Shown in pieces: positions 7,639 to 19,941 of a stretch of DNA of 64,000 nt. The notes beneath the pieces are model-generated. The model was given only the letters and a program-made list of their open reading frames with translations, was not told where the DNA came from and did not search any database. Made by a program: the position numbers and the translations under genes. The DNA comes from an uncultured Marivita sp. (GTDB taxonomy: Bacteria > Pseudomonadota > Alphaproteobacteria > Rhodobacterales > Rhodobacteraceae), in the NCBI RefSeq assembly GCF_947488135.1, contig NZ_CANKYW010000001.1:310001-374000 (forward strand). Reading direction: 5' to 3'. Every line of letters starts with the position of its first letter. Position 1 is the first letter of the stretch.

Positions 7639-8028
7639 ATGCGAACCGTCGTCTCAACTTTTCTTCTGGCATGTCTGTCACTGTCGCTCGTCTTTTCGGG
7701 CCCGGCAGCGCGTGCCATGGCGATGCCTGACACGACGATGGTGGAGCTGTGTCTCGATGGTGAGGTGCAAACGGTGCGGCTTGGGCGGAATGGTCAGCCG
7801 GTCACGCCAACGGACGATTGCGACCGCTCCCATGCCTGCTGCATCATGGCTGGAGTCCTGTCCGTGGCGGCCGTAGCCCCCGACATGACGACCCCGCTTC
7901 TCGAACAGGCGGCTTCGGTCATCGCAACTGGAGTGTTAATCCCTCGAATTGAATACCTTTCTGCCGATCAGCGCGGCCCTCCGGCAGCGCAGCGTGGGCA
8001 GATTGACCAAACGGAAATCCGCTCATGA
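7639..8028 (+). CDS. Small exported Cys-containing protein at the nosC position
   Basis: A 129-aa protein with a hydrophobic N-terminal signal (LLACLSLSLVFSGPAARA). A cysteine cluster DDCDRSHACC follows, then a second hydrophobic stretch (MAGVLSVAAVAP). ATG 7639 is used; the track starts 11 codons earlier. Its end overlaps the nosR start by ATGA, so it is co-translated with nosR. Paracoccus carries a small Cys-motif gene of unknown function, nosC, at the same place. Homology is inferred only from position, size and cysteines; a DUF2946-like protein is another possibility. Periplasmic copper or redox work for NosZ is a reasonable guess. Confidence 0.65.
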   Translation: MRTVVSTFLLACLSLSLVFSGPAARAMAMPDTTMVELCLDGEVQTVRLGRNGQPVTPTDDCDRSHACCIMAGVLSVAAVAPDMTTPLLEQAASVIATGVLIPRIEYLSADQRGPPAAQRGQIDQTEIRS

Positions 8029-10226
8029 TCTTTCTTCGCTCCCTTCTCAGGGTATCGCTTTTGTGCCTCGCGACGCTGCTCTTCACGCAGTCGGTGCAGG
8101 CGCAGTCCGAACTGTCCCGGCTCCTGCCCGATATCGCCGCCGGAGACGTGGTCGAAGGGGCGACAGGCTTTGGGCGCGTTCACGACGATCTGCCGGTCGT
8201 ACAGGTGCTTCGCGACCAAGAGCAGATCGGCTGGGCCTTCATCACGTCGGATTTCGTTTCGACAACGGGCTATTCCGGCAAACCGATCCATACGATGGTC
8301 GCGGTTGATGATGCGGCCCAAGTGATCGGTGTCGAACTTGTCAAACACTATGAACCGATCGTTCTGATCGGGATACCGGATGCCAAGGTCAAGGCGCTGG
8401 TGGCGAACTATCGTGGTCTTGATCTGGTGGCCGAGGCCGAATCCGGCGGGACGGCGCATGAGCTCGACATTATTTCGGGCGCGACCGTGACGATCATGGT
8501 GATCGACGACTCAATCATCCGCGCCGGCCTGAAGGTCGCGCGGCAGCTGGGGCTTGGCGGGCTCGCCGTGGAGGTCGAAACCGGACCGCAGTTCGAGATC
8601 GACCCCGACGCCATCGCTGCCGACGACTGGATGACGCTGGAAGGCGACGGCACGCTGCGGCGGTTGTCGCTGGATGTGGGGCAGGTCAACGCCGCCTTCG
8701 CCGCGATGGACGATCCCCGCGCCGACGACCGCGCGCTGACCGAAGCGCCGGAAACCACTTTCATAGAGATGCAGGCCACCCTGATCTCGCACCCCGCGAT
8801 TGCGAAGGCGATCCTGGGCGATGCGCGCGCCGACAACCTTCAATCGTGGCTGGACGAGGGCGATCACGCGGTCGCGATCTTTGGCCGTGGGCTTTATTCC
8901 TTCAAAGGCTCCGGCTACGTGCGCGGCGGGATTTTCGACCGGATCGTTCTCATTCAGGACGATATCTCGGTGCGCTTCCGTGACCGGATGCACCAGCGCA
9001 TCAACGGCATCGACGCCGAGGGCGCGCCCCAGTTCAACGAGGCGGACCTGTTCAAGATCCCCGCAGACAGCGGCTTCGATCCGACCGAACCGTTCCGCAT
9101 CCAGCTTCTGGTGCAGCGCGAGGTGGGTGCGATCGAAAAAATCTTCACCACCTTCGATCTGGGCTACCGTCTGCCGGATCAATACCTGCGGTCCGTCGCG
9201 CCAGCCCCCACGCCCGAGGTTCCGGCGGCCGTGACCACTGTCACCACGCAATCCGAAGATCAGGCGCATCAGGCTCTCTGGAAACGCATCTGGGCTGACA
9301 AGACTACGGAAATCGCCGTGGTTGGCGGGATGCTCGCGCTGCTGACGCTGGTGTTTTTCTTTCAGGGCATCGCCACCCGCAACGAGCGCGTTTTCTTCTG
9401 GTTCCGTATGACGTTCCTGACGGTCGTCCTCGTCTATCTTGGTTGGTACGCGAATGCGCAGCTGTCCGTCGTGAACCTTATCGCGTTTTTCAACTCGTTG
9501 ACCTCGGGCTTCAGTTGGCAGGCGTTCCTGCTCGACCCGCTGACCTTCATCCTGTGGTTCTCGGTCGCCGCAGCACTTCTGTTCTGGGGGCGCGGGGCCT
9601 ATTGCGGTTGGCTGTGCCCGTTCGGCGCCTTGCAGGAATTGCTCAACCAGATCGCGCGTGCGCTGCGGATCCCGCAATGGACGCTGCCCTGGGGCCTTAA
9701 CGAACGGCTCTGGCCGGTGAAATACATGATCTTCCTCGGGCTGTTTGGCGTTTCGCTGATGAGCATCGAACAGGCGGAACGGCTGGCCGAAGTGGAGCCG
9801 TTCAAGACCGCGATCATCCTGAACTTCGTGCGCGCCTGGCCCTTTGTCGCCTACGCCGCCGCACTGTTGATCGCAGGTCTCTTCGTCGAACGGTTCTTCT
9901 GCCGTTACCTCTGCCCGCTAGGCGCGGCGCTGGCGATCCCGGCGCGGTTGCGCATGTTCGACTGGCTCAAGCGCTATCACGAGTGCGGCAACCCGTGTCA
10001 GACCTGCGCGCACCAATGCCCGGTTCAGGCGATCCACCCCACGGGTGAGATCAATCCGAACGAATGCATCAACTGCCTGCACTGCCAGGTGCTGTACCAG
10101 TCCACAACCCAATGCCCGGTCGTCATCAAGAAGATCAAGCGGCGCGCCAAGGTCGGGGCCGCTCCCGATCTGAGCCGCGACATCTCCGGGCATCCGAACC
10201 AACCCAAGACTCACCCTGCAACCTGA
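8025..10226 (+). CDS. nosR: NosR, membrane flavo-iron-sulfur protein for N2O reduction
   Basis: A 733-aa protein of normal NosR length. It has a signal peptide (about 1-26), a periplasmic FMN-binding domain with SGATVT at 151-156 (the Thr is the expected covalent FMN site), several membrane helices (about 425-640), two CxxxCP motifs (CGWLCP near 527 and CRYLCP near 625), and a C-terminal two-cluster ferredoxin part ([13 protein letters not shown] and CINCLHC...CP). NosR is needed for nosZ expression and for electron delivery to NosZ. It is coupled to the upstream small gene by ATGA, and nosZ follows 11 bp after its stop. NosX, encoded last in the operon, is the likely flavin transferase for it. 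Confidence 0.96.
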   Translation: MIFLRSLLRVSLLCLATLLFTQSVQAQSELSRLLPDIAAGDVVEGATGFGRVHDDLPVVQVLRDQEQIGWAFITSDFVSTTGYSGKPIHTMVAVDDAAQVIGVELVKHYEPIVLIGIPDAKVKALVANYRGLDLVAEAESGGTAHELDIISGATVTIMVIDDSIIRAGLKVARQLGLGGLAVEVETGPQFEIDPDAIAADDWMTLEGDGTLRRLSLDVGQVNAAFAAMDDPRADDRALTEAPETTFIEMQATLISHPAIAKAILGDARADNLQSWLDEGDHAVAIFGRGLYSFKGSGYVRGGIFDRIVLIQDDISVRFRDRMHQRINGIDAEGAPQFNEADLFKIPADSGFDPTEPFRIQLLVQREVGAIEKIFTTFDLGYRLPDQYLRSVAPAPTPEVPAAVTTVTTQSEDQAHQALWKRIWADKTTEIAVVGGMLALLTLVFFFQGIATRNERVFFWFRMTFLTVVLVYLGWYANAQLSVVNLIAFFNSLTSGFSWQAFLLDPLTFILWFSVAAALLFWGRGAYCGWLCPFGALQELLNQIARALRIPQWTLPWGLNERLWPVKYMIFLGLFGVSLMSIEQAERLAEVEPFKTAIILNFVRAWPFVAYAAALLIAGLFVERFFCRYLCPLGAALAIPARLRMFDWLKRYHECGNPCQTCAHQCPVQAIHPTGEINPNECINCLHCQVLYQSTTQCPVVIKKIKRRAKVGAAPDLSRDISGHPNQPKTHPAT

Positions 10227-10237
10227 AAGGATATTTT

Positions 10238-12178
10238 ATGTCTGAGGGAAAGAAACTGCCAATCACACGCCGGGGCCTTCTGGGCGCCACGGCCGGGGGC
10301 GCGGCACTTGCCGGAGCGTTCGGCTCTCGCGCGATGCTGACGGGAACCGCCGCGGTAGGCGCGGCCACCGTTGCCGGCACGACAAGCGCACGCGCCGCGA
10401 CCGGTGCCGAAGTGGCCCCCGGTCAGCTTGACGAATATTACGGCTTCTGGTCCTCGGGCCAGTGCGGTGAGATGCGCATTCTGGGAATCCCGTCGATGCG
10501 TGAATTGATGCGCGTGCCGGTGTTCAACATCTGCTCGGCCACCGGCTGGGGCATCACCAACGAATCCAAGAAAATCTTGACCGAGGGCCTGACCGAAAAG
10601 ACTAAGGCCTATCTGGCTGCCAACGGTCATGAATTCCCGCCCAACGGCGATTTGCACCACCCGCATATGTCCTTCACCGAAGGCACCTATGACGGGCGCT
10701 ATCTGTTCATGAACGACAAGGCCAACACCCGCGTCGCCCGCGTGCGCTGCGACGTGATGAAATGCGACAAGATCATCGAGATTCCCAACGCCAAGGCGAT
10801 CCACGGCCTGCGTCCGCAAAAATGGCCGCGCACCAACTACGTATTCGCCAACGGCGAGGACGAAGTGCCGATGGTCAATGACGGGCAGATCCTCGATGAG
10901 CCCGACAAGTACGTAAACTTCTACACCGCCATCAATGCCGACGAAATGACGGTCGCATGGCAAGTGATGGTGACGGGCAACCTCGACAACACCGATTGCG
11001 ACTACGACGGCAAATACGCCTTCTCAACATCGTACAACTCGGAAATGGGGATGACCCTGCCCGAGATGACCGAGAAGGACATGGACCACGTCGTTGTCTT
11101 CAACATTGCCGAGATCGAGAAAGGCATCGAGGCGGGGGATTACCAGGAACTGAACGGCGTCAAGGTTCTGGACGGACGCAAGGGGCAGAACAACAAGTAC
11201 ACCCGCTACATCCCGATCCCGAACAACCCGCACGGCATCAACATGGCGCCGGACAAGGTTCACCTCTGCGTTGCGGGCAAGCTGTCGCCGACCGTGTCCG
11301 TGATCGACGTGCGCAAGCTCGACGCGGTGTTCAACGAAGACGCGGATCCGCGCAGCGTCGTGGTGGCCGAACCGGAACTGGGGCTTGGGCCGCTTCACAC
11401 ATGCTACGATGGCAAGGGCAACGCCTATACGACGCTCTTCCTCGACAGCCAGGTGGTGAAGTGGAACATCGAGAAGGCGATTGAACTGTATAACGGTGCA
11501 GACGTGGATCCGATCATCGTCAAGAAGGACGTGCATTACCAGCCGGGCCACAACTCGACCGTGATGGGCGAAACGCTTGACGCGACCGACAAGTACTACC
11601 TGACGATGAACAAGTTTTCCAAAGACCGGTTCCTCAATGTCGGGCCGCTCAAGCCGGAAAACGAACAGTTGTTCGCAATCGACGGGGACGACCTGACGCT
11701 GATCCACGACGGCCCGACCTTCGCCGAGCCGCACGACTCGATCATCGTCGATCCGTCCAAGGTCAGCCCGAAATCGGTCTGGGATCGGAATGATCCGATG
11801 TGGCAGGACGCCCGCAATCAGGCCGAGGCCGACGGTGTCGATCTCGACGATTGGCAGGACACGGTGATCCGCGAAGGCAACAAGGTGCGTGTCTATATGT
11901 CGAGCCAGGCGCCGAACTTCTCACTCGAGTCGTTCACGGTTCAGCAGGGGGATGAAGTGACCGTCTATGTCACCAACCTCGATGACATCGACGACCTGAC
12001 CCACGGCTTCACCCTTGGCAACCACGGTCTCGCGATGGAAGTCGGGCCACAGGCAACCTCGTCTGTGACCTTCACCGCGGCGCAGCCGGGTGTTTACTGG
12101 TATTACTGCCAGTGGTTCTGCCACGCGCTCCACATGGAGATGCGCGGCCGGATGTTCGTCGAACCGCGGGCGAGCTGA
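10238..12178 (+). CDS. nosZ: Nitrous-oxide reductase NosZ (clade I, Tat-exported)
   Basis: The 646-aa periplasmic copper enzyme that reduces N2O to N2. The Tat signal has Arg-Arg at residues 11-12 (TRRGLLG), which marks clade I NosZ. CuZ-type histidines are seen in DLHHPHMS near residue 139. The C-terminal cupredoxin domain has the CuA motif [12 protein letters not shown] near residue 624. ATG 10238 has GAAAGGA upstream; the track's earlier start is inside nosR. Length and motifs are intact, so it should be functional given NosDFYL for copper-site assembly. Confidence 0.97.
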   Translation: MSEGKKLPITRRGLLGATAGGAALAGAFGSRAMLTGTAAVGAATVAGTTSARAATGAEVAPGQLDEYYGFWSSGQCGEMRILGIPSMRELMRVPVFNICSATGWGITNESKKILTEGLTEKTKAYLAANGHEFPPNGDLHHPHMSFTEGTYDGRYLFMNDKANTRVARVRCDVMKCDKIIEIPNAKAIHGLRPQKWPRTNYVFANGEDEVPMVNDGQILDEPDKYVNFYTAINADEMTVAWQVMVTGNLDNTDCDYDGKYAFSTSYNSEMGMTLPEMTEKDMDHVVVFNIAEIEKGIEAGDYQELNGVKVLDGRKGQNNKYTRYIPIPNNPHGINMAPDKVHLCVAGKLSPTVSVIDVRKLDAVFNEDADPRSVVVAEPELGLGPLHTCYDGKGNAYTTLFLDSQVVKWNIEKAIELYNGADVDPIIVKKDVHYQPGHNSTVMGETLDATDKYYLTMNKFSKDRFLNVGPLKPENEQLFAIDGDDLTLIHDGPTFAEPHDSIIVDPSKVSPKSVWDRNDPMWQDARNQAEADGVDLDDWQDTVIREGNKVRVYMSSQAPNFSLESFTVQQGDEVTVYVTNLDDIDDLTHGFTLGNHGLAMEVGPQATSSVTFTAAQPGVYWYYCQWFCHALHMEMRGRMFVEPRAS

Positions 12179-13478
12179 GCCATGATGCGTGCCCTGACCC
12201 TTGTGCTGACGTTGCTTGTCGCGCTGCCCCTTTGGGCGGCCGAGATCGCCGTGCCGGCGGGGCAGGGCACGCTTGCCAAAGCCATCGCCGGGGCCCAACC
12301 CGGCGATGTGCTGATGCTTTCCGAAGGACGCTACGAAGGTGCCATCACCATCGACCGACCCTTGACCCTGACCGGCCCCGAAGGCGCGGTGATTGACGGC
12401 ATGGGGCAGGGCACGGTCGTGACCATCGACGCACCGGATGTCACAGTGAGCGGCCTTACCGTGACCGGATCGGGCATGGACAGCGAGGCGCTCGATGCGG
12501 GGGTGAAGATCCTCAAGGGCGCGGATCGCGCCGTGGTCGCGGACAACCGGGTGATCGGCAACCTGCACGGCGTGGATGTGCATGGCGGACACGACGCGCA
12601 GGTGCTGCGCAACACCATCGAGGGCACGCGGCAGGCCCGGGTCAATGACCGGGGCAACGGCATCTATGTCTGGAACTCTCCCGGCACGCTGGTCGAGGGC
12701 AATTCGGTGCGCTGGGGCCGCGATGGCATCTTTTCCAATGCGTCGCGCACCGGCATCTATCGCAACAACCTTTTCCGCGACCTGCGCTTTGCCGTGCATT
12801 ACATGTATACCAACGATTCCGAAGTGTCGGGCAACGTGTCCATCGGCAACGGGTTGGGCTACGCGATCATGTTTTCGAACAACATCATCGTGAAGGACAA
12901 CCTGAGCCTGTCCGACATCAGCCACGGCGTGATGCTGAACTACGCTAACAATGCCGAGGTGTCGGGCAACCTCGTGCGCGGCGGCGCGAACCGCTGCACC
13001 TTCATCTACAACGCGCACAAGAACCTGATCTACAACAACCGCTTCGAGGGCTGCGAGATTGGCATCCATTTCACCGCCGGGTCCGAACGCAACGTACTGA
13101 CCGGCAATGCCTTTATCGGCAACCGCGAGCAGGTGAAATATGTCGGCACTCGCGATATCGAATGGAGTTTCGAGGGGCGCGGCAATTACTGGTCTGATCA
13201 CCCCGGCTTCGATCTGGGCGGCGACGGCATCGCCGACAGCCCGTTCCGGCCCAACGACCTGATGGACCATATCCTCTGGTCGCAACCCGCCGCGCGCCTG
13301 CTGACCGGCGCACCCGCTGTGCAACTGATCCGCTGGGCGCAATCGAGCTTTCCGGCGACGCTGCCCGGCGGTGTCGTGGACAGCGCGCCCCTGATGACCG
13401 CACCGCAGATCGCGGTGCCCGAAGATTACGCCGCGATGGAGGCCGAAGCCGCCACGCGCCGCGATGAAAGCGATATGA

Positions 13479-14371
<893 letters not shown>

Positions 14372-14375
<4 letters not shown>

Positions 14376-15196
14376 TCGCGCGCATCCTCGCCACCGCCCG
14401 GATCGAGGCGAACATCGCCCGGCGCAACCGCTGGGTGCTGATCGCGGTGCTGCTGATGGTGGTGTTCTCGCTCGTCCTCTCCGCCGCAGGCTCCGCTCCG
14501 ACCGGCGCGCTGGGGGCGGACCGTCTGTCGGTGGTGGTCGCCTCGCTCACCTCGCTCTCGGTCTATCTGGTGCCGCTGGTGGCGCTGCTCATGTCCTTCG
14601 ACGCCATCGCCGGAGAGGTCGAGCGCGGCACGCTGCCGCTCCTGCTGACCTATCCGGTGGCCCGGTGGGAGGTGCTGGCGGGCAAGCTGCTGGCGCATGT
14701 GGCGATCCTGATCGTGGCGCTTGTCGCCGGCTATGGATCGGCCGCCCTGATCGCCATCCTGAACGATGCGGAGGCGGTCGCCGGTCTGGGCGCGCTCTGG
14801 CGGCTGACATGGACCTCGGTGCTGCTCGGCGCGACCTTCCTCGGCATCGGCTACGCGGTCTCGGCCTTGTCACGGCGTGCATCGGGGGCGGCGGGGCTGG
14901 CCATCGGCGTCTGGCTCGGGCTTGTCGTGCTTTACGATCTGGGGCTGCTGGCGGCGGTCGTCGCCGACGATGGCGGGTTCTTCACCACGCAGGTCTTTCC
15001 TGCCGCCCTTCTGGCCAATCCCGCCGACGCCTTCCGCCTGTTCAACCTGAGCGCCGCCGAGGCCAGCGCCGCCGCCTCGGGCGTGGCGGGTGCGGCGGGC
15101 GCGATCCCGCAATGGCAATCCTTGGGCTCGGTGGTGATCTGGCCCTTCCTCGCGCTGGCCCTAGCCGCGCTGACCTTCAGAAAGGTGGACGCATGA
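14372..15196 (+). CDS. nosY: NosY, ABC transporter membrane subunit
   Basis: A 274-aa integral membrane protein with about six hydrophobic segments (for example WVLIAVLLMVVFSLVLSAAG and VYLVPLVALLMSFDAIAGEV). The EVERGTLPLLLTYPV segment is characteristic of ABC-2-type permeases. It is coupled by ATGA overlaps to nosF upstream and nosL downstream, consistent with a NosDFY complex. Confidence 0.95.
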
Positions 15197-15759
15197 AACG
15201 CCTCTCGCTTGTCCTGTTCTGTCTGGCTCTGGCTGCCTGCAAGGAAGAGGTGGCGCAGGATGTCACCCCGGTTGCGCTCAGCCCCGATGCGGTCGGGCAT
15301 TACTGCCAGATGACCCTGCTGGAACATGACGGGCCCAAGGCGCAGGCACACCTGGCCGGATTGCCCGGCGCGCCGCTTTTCTTCAGCCAGGTGCGCGACG
15401 TGGTGGCCTATCTGCGGATGCCCGAACAAAGCCACGAGGTCGTCGCCGTCTGGGTCAACGACATGGGAGCCGACGGCGCAAGCTGGGACGCCCCCGGTGC
15501 GCAGAACTGGATCGACGCGCAGGACGCGCTTTTCGTTGTCGGCGCGGATGTTGTCGGCGGCATGGGCGCGCCCGAACTGGTGCCCTTCTCCGACCCCGAC
15601 GCGGCGCAGGGCTTTGCCGCGACCAATGGCGGCGCGGTGATGACGCTCGACGAGATCCCCGACGCGGCGGTGCTGGCGCCGGTGGATCTGGTTCACGACA
15701 CTGACGACAGCGTGTTTCAGGACCGCCTCCGCGCGCTGTCCGACAAGATGGGAGACTGA
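15193..15759 (+). CDS. nosL: NosL, copper-binding lipoprotein
   Basis: A 188-aa lipoprotein. The signal peptide ends in the lipobox LAAC, so the mature protein is acylated at Cys. The CQM motif (YCQMTLLEHDGP) is the NosL Cu(I) site, through which copper is passed to NosZ or NosD. ATG 15193 overlaps the nosY stop (ATGA); nosX begins 1 bp after the nosL stop. Length matches the family. Confidence 0.94.
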   Translation: MKRLSLVLFCLALAACKEEVAQDVTPVALSPDAVGHYCQMTLLEHDGPKAQAHLAGLPGAPLFFSQVRDVVAYLRMPEQSHEVVAVWVNDMGADGASWDAPGAQNWIDAQDALFVVGADVVGGMGAPELVPFSDPDAAQGFAATNGGAVMTLDEIPDAAVLAPVDLVHDTDDSVFQDRLRALSDKMGD

Positions 15760-15760
15760 G

Positions 15761-16675
15761 ATGACAACGATATCCCGACGCCGGATGCTGACCATCCTCG
15801 CCGCCGCGACCGCCTTTCCCGCCTCGGCGATGGCGCGCGCGGAAGTGCACACGTGGCAGGGCAGGGCGCTTGGCGCGCGCGCGACGCTGCGGCTGGCCCA
15901 TCCCGACGCCGCGGCCATCTCGGCCCGCGTCGCGTCCGAGATCGACCGGCTGGAGAATGTGTTCAGTCTCTTCCGCCCCGAAAGCGCGCTGGCGCGGCTC
16001 AATCGGGACGGCATGCTCACCGCGCCGCCGTTCGAGCTTCTGGAATGCCTGTCGCTGGCGGGGCGCGTTCATGCGGCAACCGAAGGCCGGTTCGACCCGA
16101 CAGTTCAGCCGCTCTGGCGGGCCTATGCAGACGCCGCCATCGCCGGACATGCGCCGAAGGACGCAGACCTCAGCCGCGCCCGCGCGCTGATCGGGTGGGA
16201 CGGCGTGCAGGTCGCGCCCGACCGGATCACGCTGCGGCCCGGCATGGCGCTGACACTAAATGGCATCGCGCAGGGCGTCATCGCGGATCGCATCGCAGAT
16301 CTGCTGGCGGGTGAAGGGCTCGACAACGTGCTGATCGATACCGGCGAATTCCGTGCCTTGGGCGGTGCTCCCGACGGCGACGCTTGGCCCGTGCGTCTTG
16401 CTGCCGGGGGAGAGGTGCCTCTCAAGGCCCGCGCCTTGGCCACGTCGGCACCGCGCGGTACGACCTTCGGCGAGGGAAACAGCGGGGAAAGCCATATCCT
16501 CGATCCCAAGAGCGGCACGCCGATCGCCGCCATGTGGTCCGAAATTTCCGTGTCGGCGCAATCCGCAGGTTTGGCCGATGCTCTTTCGACTGCCGCCTGC
16601 CTCATCCCGACCGGATCCGAGATCGTGAGTTGTTTGCAGAAATTCAGGGAGTGTCGTTTGGAAAAAATCTCCTGA
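15761..16675 (+). CDS. nosX: NosX, ApbE-family FMN transferase
   Basis: A 304-aa periplasmic ApbE-like protein with a Tat-type signal (SRRRMLTILAAA). Family motifs include LENVFSLFRPESALARLN, LNGIAQGVIADRIADLL and ESHILDPKSGTPI. NosX attaches FMN covalently to NosR. It ends the nosRZDFYLX set. The last ~20 residues diverge from the usual family end but the frame is intact. Confidence 0.93.
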   Translation: MTTISRRRMLTILAAATAFPASAMARAEVHTWQGRALGARATLRLAHPDAAAISARVASEIDRLENVFSLFRPESALARLNRDGMLTAPPFELLECLSLAGRVHAATEGRFDPTVQPLWRAYADAAIAGHAPKDADLSRARALIGWDGVQVAPDRITLRPGMALTLNGIAQGVIADRIADLLAGEGLDNVLIDTGEFRALGGAPDGDAWPVRLAAGGEVPLKARALATSAPRGTTFGEGNSGESHILDPKSGTPIAAMWSEISVSAQSAGLADALSTAACLIPTGSEIVSCLQKFRECRLEKIS

Positions 16676-16830
16676 AGTCTTGTGCAGGACGACCAGAGCC
16701 AACGGGTTTACGGTATTCGATGACGGTTGGCGCCCCCGACGTAGTCCCAGAGAGCAAACAAATTTCCTCATCTCACAATCGGCAGATACTTGACCTCCGA
16801 ACGTGCATGAAATACCTCCCAAGGCGTTGA

Positions 16831-16904
16831 GCGGGCGTTGTGTAATGGTAAGACCTCAGCCTTCCAAGCTGATGATACGGGTTCGATTCCCGTCGCCCGC
16901 TCCA
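16831..16904 (+). tRNA. tRNA-Gly(TCC)
   Basis: A complete cloverleaf: acceptor GCGGGCG pairs with CGCCCGC, anticodon arm TCAGC-CTTCCAA-GCTGA gives anticodon TCC, the T arm contains GGTTCGATTCC, and CCA is encoded. The minus-strand ORF here (ATGIEPVSSAWKAEV) is the familiar false ORF made by reading a tRNA backwards. No integrase or direct repeat flanks it. Confidence 0.97.
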
Positions 16905-17040
16905 AATTCCGCGAAATGATCCGTGAGACACGTTCCTGCCGCGGTTTTTGTCGCGTCAAAACGGCCTGCCGCCTTGGTTCGGCTTGACCCGCCCTGCATC
17001 GCCACGGTTTAAGCAGTGCCAATCAGAACGTAAGGTACTC

Positions 17041-18843
17041 ATGGCGGACACTCAGACCATTCCACCGACGAAAAACGAAGAACGTCAGAAGTCCAAGAAG
17101 ATCGGCTCGCTTCGGGCGCTATGGCCGTTCATCATGCCGTATCGCAAGTTGATGATGGCGGCGTTGTTCGCGTTGACCGCGACTGCAATGATCTCGTTGA
17201 TCCTGCCGCTGGCGGTGCGCCGCGTGGTGGACAATTTCAACACGGAAGACGATGCGCTTCTGAACCAGTATTTCGCCGCCGCGCTTGGCATTGCCGCCTT
17301 GCTCGCCATCGGTACGGCGCTGCGCTATGCGCTTGTGACCCGGCTGGGCGAACGGGTGGTCGCGGACATCCGCAAAGCGGTGTTCGACCGGGTTATCGGG
17401 TTGAGCCCGAGCTTCTTCGAAAAGGTGATGACGGGCGAGGTTCTCAGCCGGATCACCACGGATACCACACTCATCCTGAGCGTCATCGGATCGTCCATTT
17501 CCATCGCGCTCCGAAACGTCCTGATTTTCTTCGGTGGCATGATTCTCATGCTGTTCACCTCGGCCAAGCTGACCGGGATGGTGCTTTTGATCGTCCCGGC
17601 TGTCGTGGTGCCGATCCTCGTGCTCGGGCGAAAGATGCGCGTGCTGAGCCGCGAGAACCAGGACTGGATCGCGGCCTCATCGGGTAGCGCGTCGGAATCG
17701 CTCTTGTCGGTGCAGACGGTGCAGGCGTTCACGCATGAGACCATTTCCCGACGTGCGTTTTCCGATGTCACCGAAAAGAGCTTCGATGCAGCGCGACGGC
17801 GGATCTGGACGCGGGCGCAGATGACGGCGATCGTGATATTCCTCGTCTTCACCGGCATCGTGGGGGTGCTCTGGATCGGCGCGACGGATGTGCGCGAAGG
17901 CAGCATGACGGCAGGGGCGCTTGTGCAGTTCGTGATCTACGCCGTGATGGTGGCGGGCTCTGTCGCGGCGTTGTCCGAGATTTTCGGCGAATTGCAGCGC
18001 GCGGCCGGTGCGACCGAACGTCTTGTGGAACTGCTGCATGCCGAAGACACGGTAAACGACCCTGACAACCCGGTCACCCTGCCCGTACCGGTGCGGGGCG
18101 AGATCACCTTCGAAGATGTCCATTTCGCCTATCCGGCCCGACCGGGCGTCGCCGCTTTGGACGGCGTGAACCTGCGGATCGAACCCGGCGAAACGGTTGC
18201 CGTGGTCGGCCCGAGCGGCGCGGGCAAGACGACAATCATCCAATTGATCCAGCGCTTCTACGACCCGGATTCCGGCGCCGTGTGCATCGACGGCATGCGG
18301 ATCGACGCGTTGAACCGGGATGCCTTCCGCAAGCATATCGCCTTGGTGCCGCAGGACCCGGTGATCTTTGCCGACACGGCGCGCGAAAACATCCGTTTCG
18401 GCCGCCCCGATGCGTCCGATGCCGAAATCGAAGCCGCTGCCAAGGCTGCCGCCGCGCATGACTTCATCATGGCGCTACCCGATGGCTATGACAGCTGGCT
18501 CGGCGAGCGTGGGGTGATGTTGTCGGGCGGGCAAAAGCAACGCATCGCGATCGCCCGCGCCATTCTGAGGGACTCTCCGATCCTGCTTCTGGACGAGGCG
18601 ACCAGCGCGCTGGATGCCGAAAGCGAGCGCGCCGTGCAGAGGGCCGTTGACGAACTCTCTGAGGGCCGCACGACCGTCATCGTCGCGCACCGCCTTGCCA
18701 CGGTCAAGAAAGCCGACCGCATCATCGTCATGGAGCATGGCCGCATCGTGGCAACCGGGGCGCATGATGCGCTTGTCTCGGAAGACGGTCTCTACGCACG
18801 GTTGGCACGGCTCCAATTCACCGACGGTATCGCCGCCGAATAG
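17041..18843 (+). CDS. ABC transporter, fused membrane and ATPase domains (MsbA/ABCB type)
   Basis: A 600-aa half-transporter. The N-terminal half (about 30-325) has six membrane segments; the ATPase has Walker A GPSGAGKTT near 392, signature LSGGQKQR near 495 and Walker B ILLLDEAT near 517. It would act as a homodimeric exporter of lipids or drugs; the substrate is not readable. ATG 17041 (MADTQTIPP) is chosen over the longer track start. It stands alone downstream of the tRNA. Confidence 0.9.
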   Translation: MADTQTIPPTKNEERQKSKKIGSLRALWPFIMPYRKLMMAALFALTATAMISLILPLAVRRVVDNFNTEDDALLNQYFAAALGIAALLAIGTALRYALVTRLGERVVADIRKAVFDRVIGLSPSFFEKVMTGEVLSRITTDTTLILSVIGSSISIALRNVLIFFGGMILMLFTSAKLTGMVLLIVPAVVVPILVLGRKMRVLSRENQDWIAASSGSASESLLSVQTVQAFTHETISRRAFSDVTEKSFDAARRRIWTRAQMTAIVIFLVFTGIVGVLWIGATDVREGSMTAGALVQFVIYAVMVAGSVAALSEIFGELQRAAGATERLVELLHAEDTVNDPDNPVTLPVPVRGEITFEDVHFAYPARPGVAALDGVNLRIEPGETVAVVGPSGAGKTTIIQLIQRFYDPDSGAVCIDGMRIDALNRDAFRKHIALVPQDPVIFADTARENIRFGRPDASDAEIEAAAKAAAAHDFIMALPDGYDSWLGERGVMLSGGQKQRIAIARAILRDSPILLLDEATSALDAESERAVQRAVDELSEGRTTVIVAHRLATVKKADRIIVMEHGRIVATGAHDALVSEDGLYARLARLQFTDGIAAE

Positions 18844-18944
18844 TCGCCTTTAGCCCTTCCGACACGTCCGATGTCGGTTTTGGCTCTGACAGCGCCAGAG
18901 CCGTCGCTCCACATTGTCCCTGAAATCGATGAATGGAGCGGGAC

Positions 18945-19895
18945 ATGCAGGTTGGATTTGTGGGGCTGGGCGCGGTGGGTGCCAAATTGGCGGGAACCCT
19001 TGCGCGCAACGGCGTCGATCTACAGGTCCACGACCTTGATCCCGCGCGTGTCGATTTGCTTGTTGCCCAAGGCGCGAAAGCCGGCGAGGGACCGGCGCAG
19101 TTGATGCGCGACTGTGACGTCGTGATCACGAGCCTTCCCAGCCCGGCAGCGTCGCAAGCCGTTCTGGACCTCCTGCTGCCCGAGATCGGGCCCAGCAAGA
19201 CCTGGATCGAGATGTCGACCACCGATCCCGAAGCAATCAAGGCTCAGGCGGTCGCCGTTGCCGCACGCAGCGGACGCGCAGCGGATTGTCCGGTCTCAGG
19301 CGGGTGTCATCGTGCGGCGACGGGCAACATCTCGATCTTCGCGGGGTGTGATCGCGCCACGTTCGAGGATATTCTCCCGATTCTCACCTTCATGGGACGC
19401 CGGGTGCTGCACACAGGCGATGTGGGCAGCGCGTCCGTGCTCAAGGTGATGACAAATTACCTTGCCACCATCCACCTTGCCAGCCTGTGCGAAGCGATGA
19501 CGACCATGGCAGCACACGGGATCGACCTGGCCACGACTTACGAGGCAATCAAGGCGTCGTCGGGTAATTCATTTGTGCACGAAACCGAAAGCCAGCTGAT
19601 CCTGTCCGGCAATCGCGACGTGGATTTCACGCTCGATCTGGTCCTCAAGGATATCGGTCTGTTTCAATCCCTGGCGGACGCGAAGCAAGTGCCGCTGGAG
19701 CTTTCGCCCAAACTGATCGAGATCGTGAAGGATGGACAGGCACGTTATGGCGACCGGGCGCAATCGGATCGCCTCATCGAACGTCTGGAAGAGGTAACAG
19801 GCCTGTCGATCACCGCGCCCGGTTTCCCGACCGAGCTTATTGACGACGAACCCGAGGAGCGCGGGCGCGAGGTCTCCAGACAGCACTCGTATTGA
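18945..19895 (+). CDS. NAD(P)-dependent beta-hydroxyacid dehydrogenase (3-hydroxyisobutyrate dehydrogenase family)
   Basis: A 316-aa enzyme with an N-terminal dinucleotide site GFVGLGAVGAKLA (from residue 4), the substrate-binding signature CPVSGGCHRAATGNISIF and the helix with catalytic Lys (LKVMTNYLATIHLASL). ATG 18945 follows GGAGCGGG; the track's ATG 18933 has no such site. Substrates could be 3-hydroxyisobutyrate, tartronate semialdehyde or others. It is likely followed in the same transcript by the small membrane protein at 19942. Confidence 0.85.
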   Translation: MQVGFVGLGAVGAKLAGTLARNGVDLQVHDLDPARVDLLVAQGAKAGEGPAQLMRDCDVVITSLPSPAASQAVLDLLLPEIGPSKTWIEMSTTDPEAIKAQAVAVAARSGRAADCPVSGGCHRAATGNISIFAGCDRATFEDILPILTFMGRRVLHTGDVGSASVLKVMTNYLATIHLASLCEAMTTMAAHGIDLATTYEAIKASSGNSFVHETESQLILSGNRDVDFTLDLVLKDIGLFQSLADAKQVPLELSPKLIEIVKDGQARYGDRAQSDRLIERLEEVTGLSITAPGFPTELIDDEPEERGREVSRQHSY

Positions 19896-19941
19896 GATCG
19901 GGAATGCGCTATCGGCGTCCCTGCGAAACAGGAGAGACGCC

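Noticed and set aside
16831-16904. tRNA-Gly as an integration site
   Set aside because: No integrase, direct repeat or shift in gene type is seen on either side.
16768-17022. 84-aa minus-strand ORF with ATGIEPVSSAWKAEV
   Set aside because: Known artefact of translating the tRNA-Gly region backwards.
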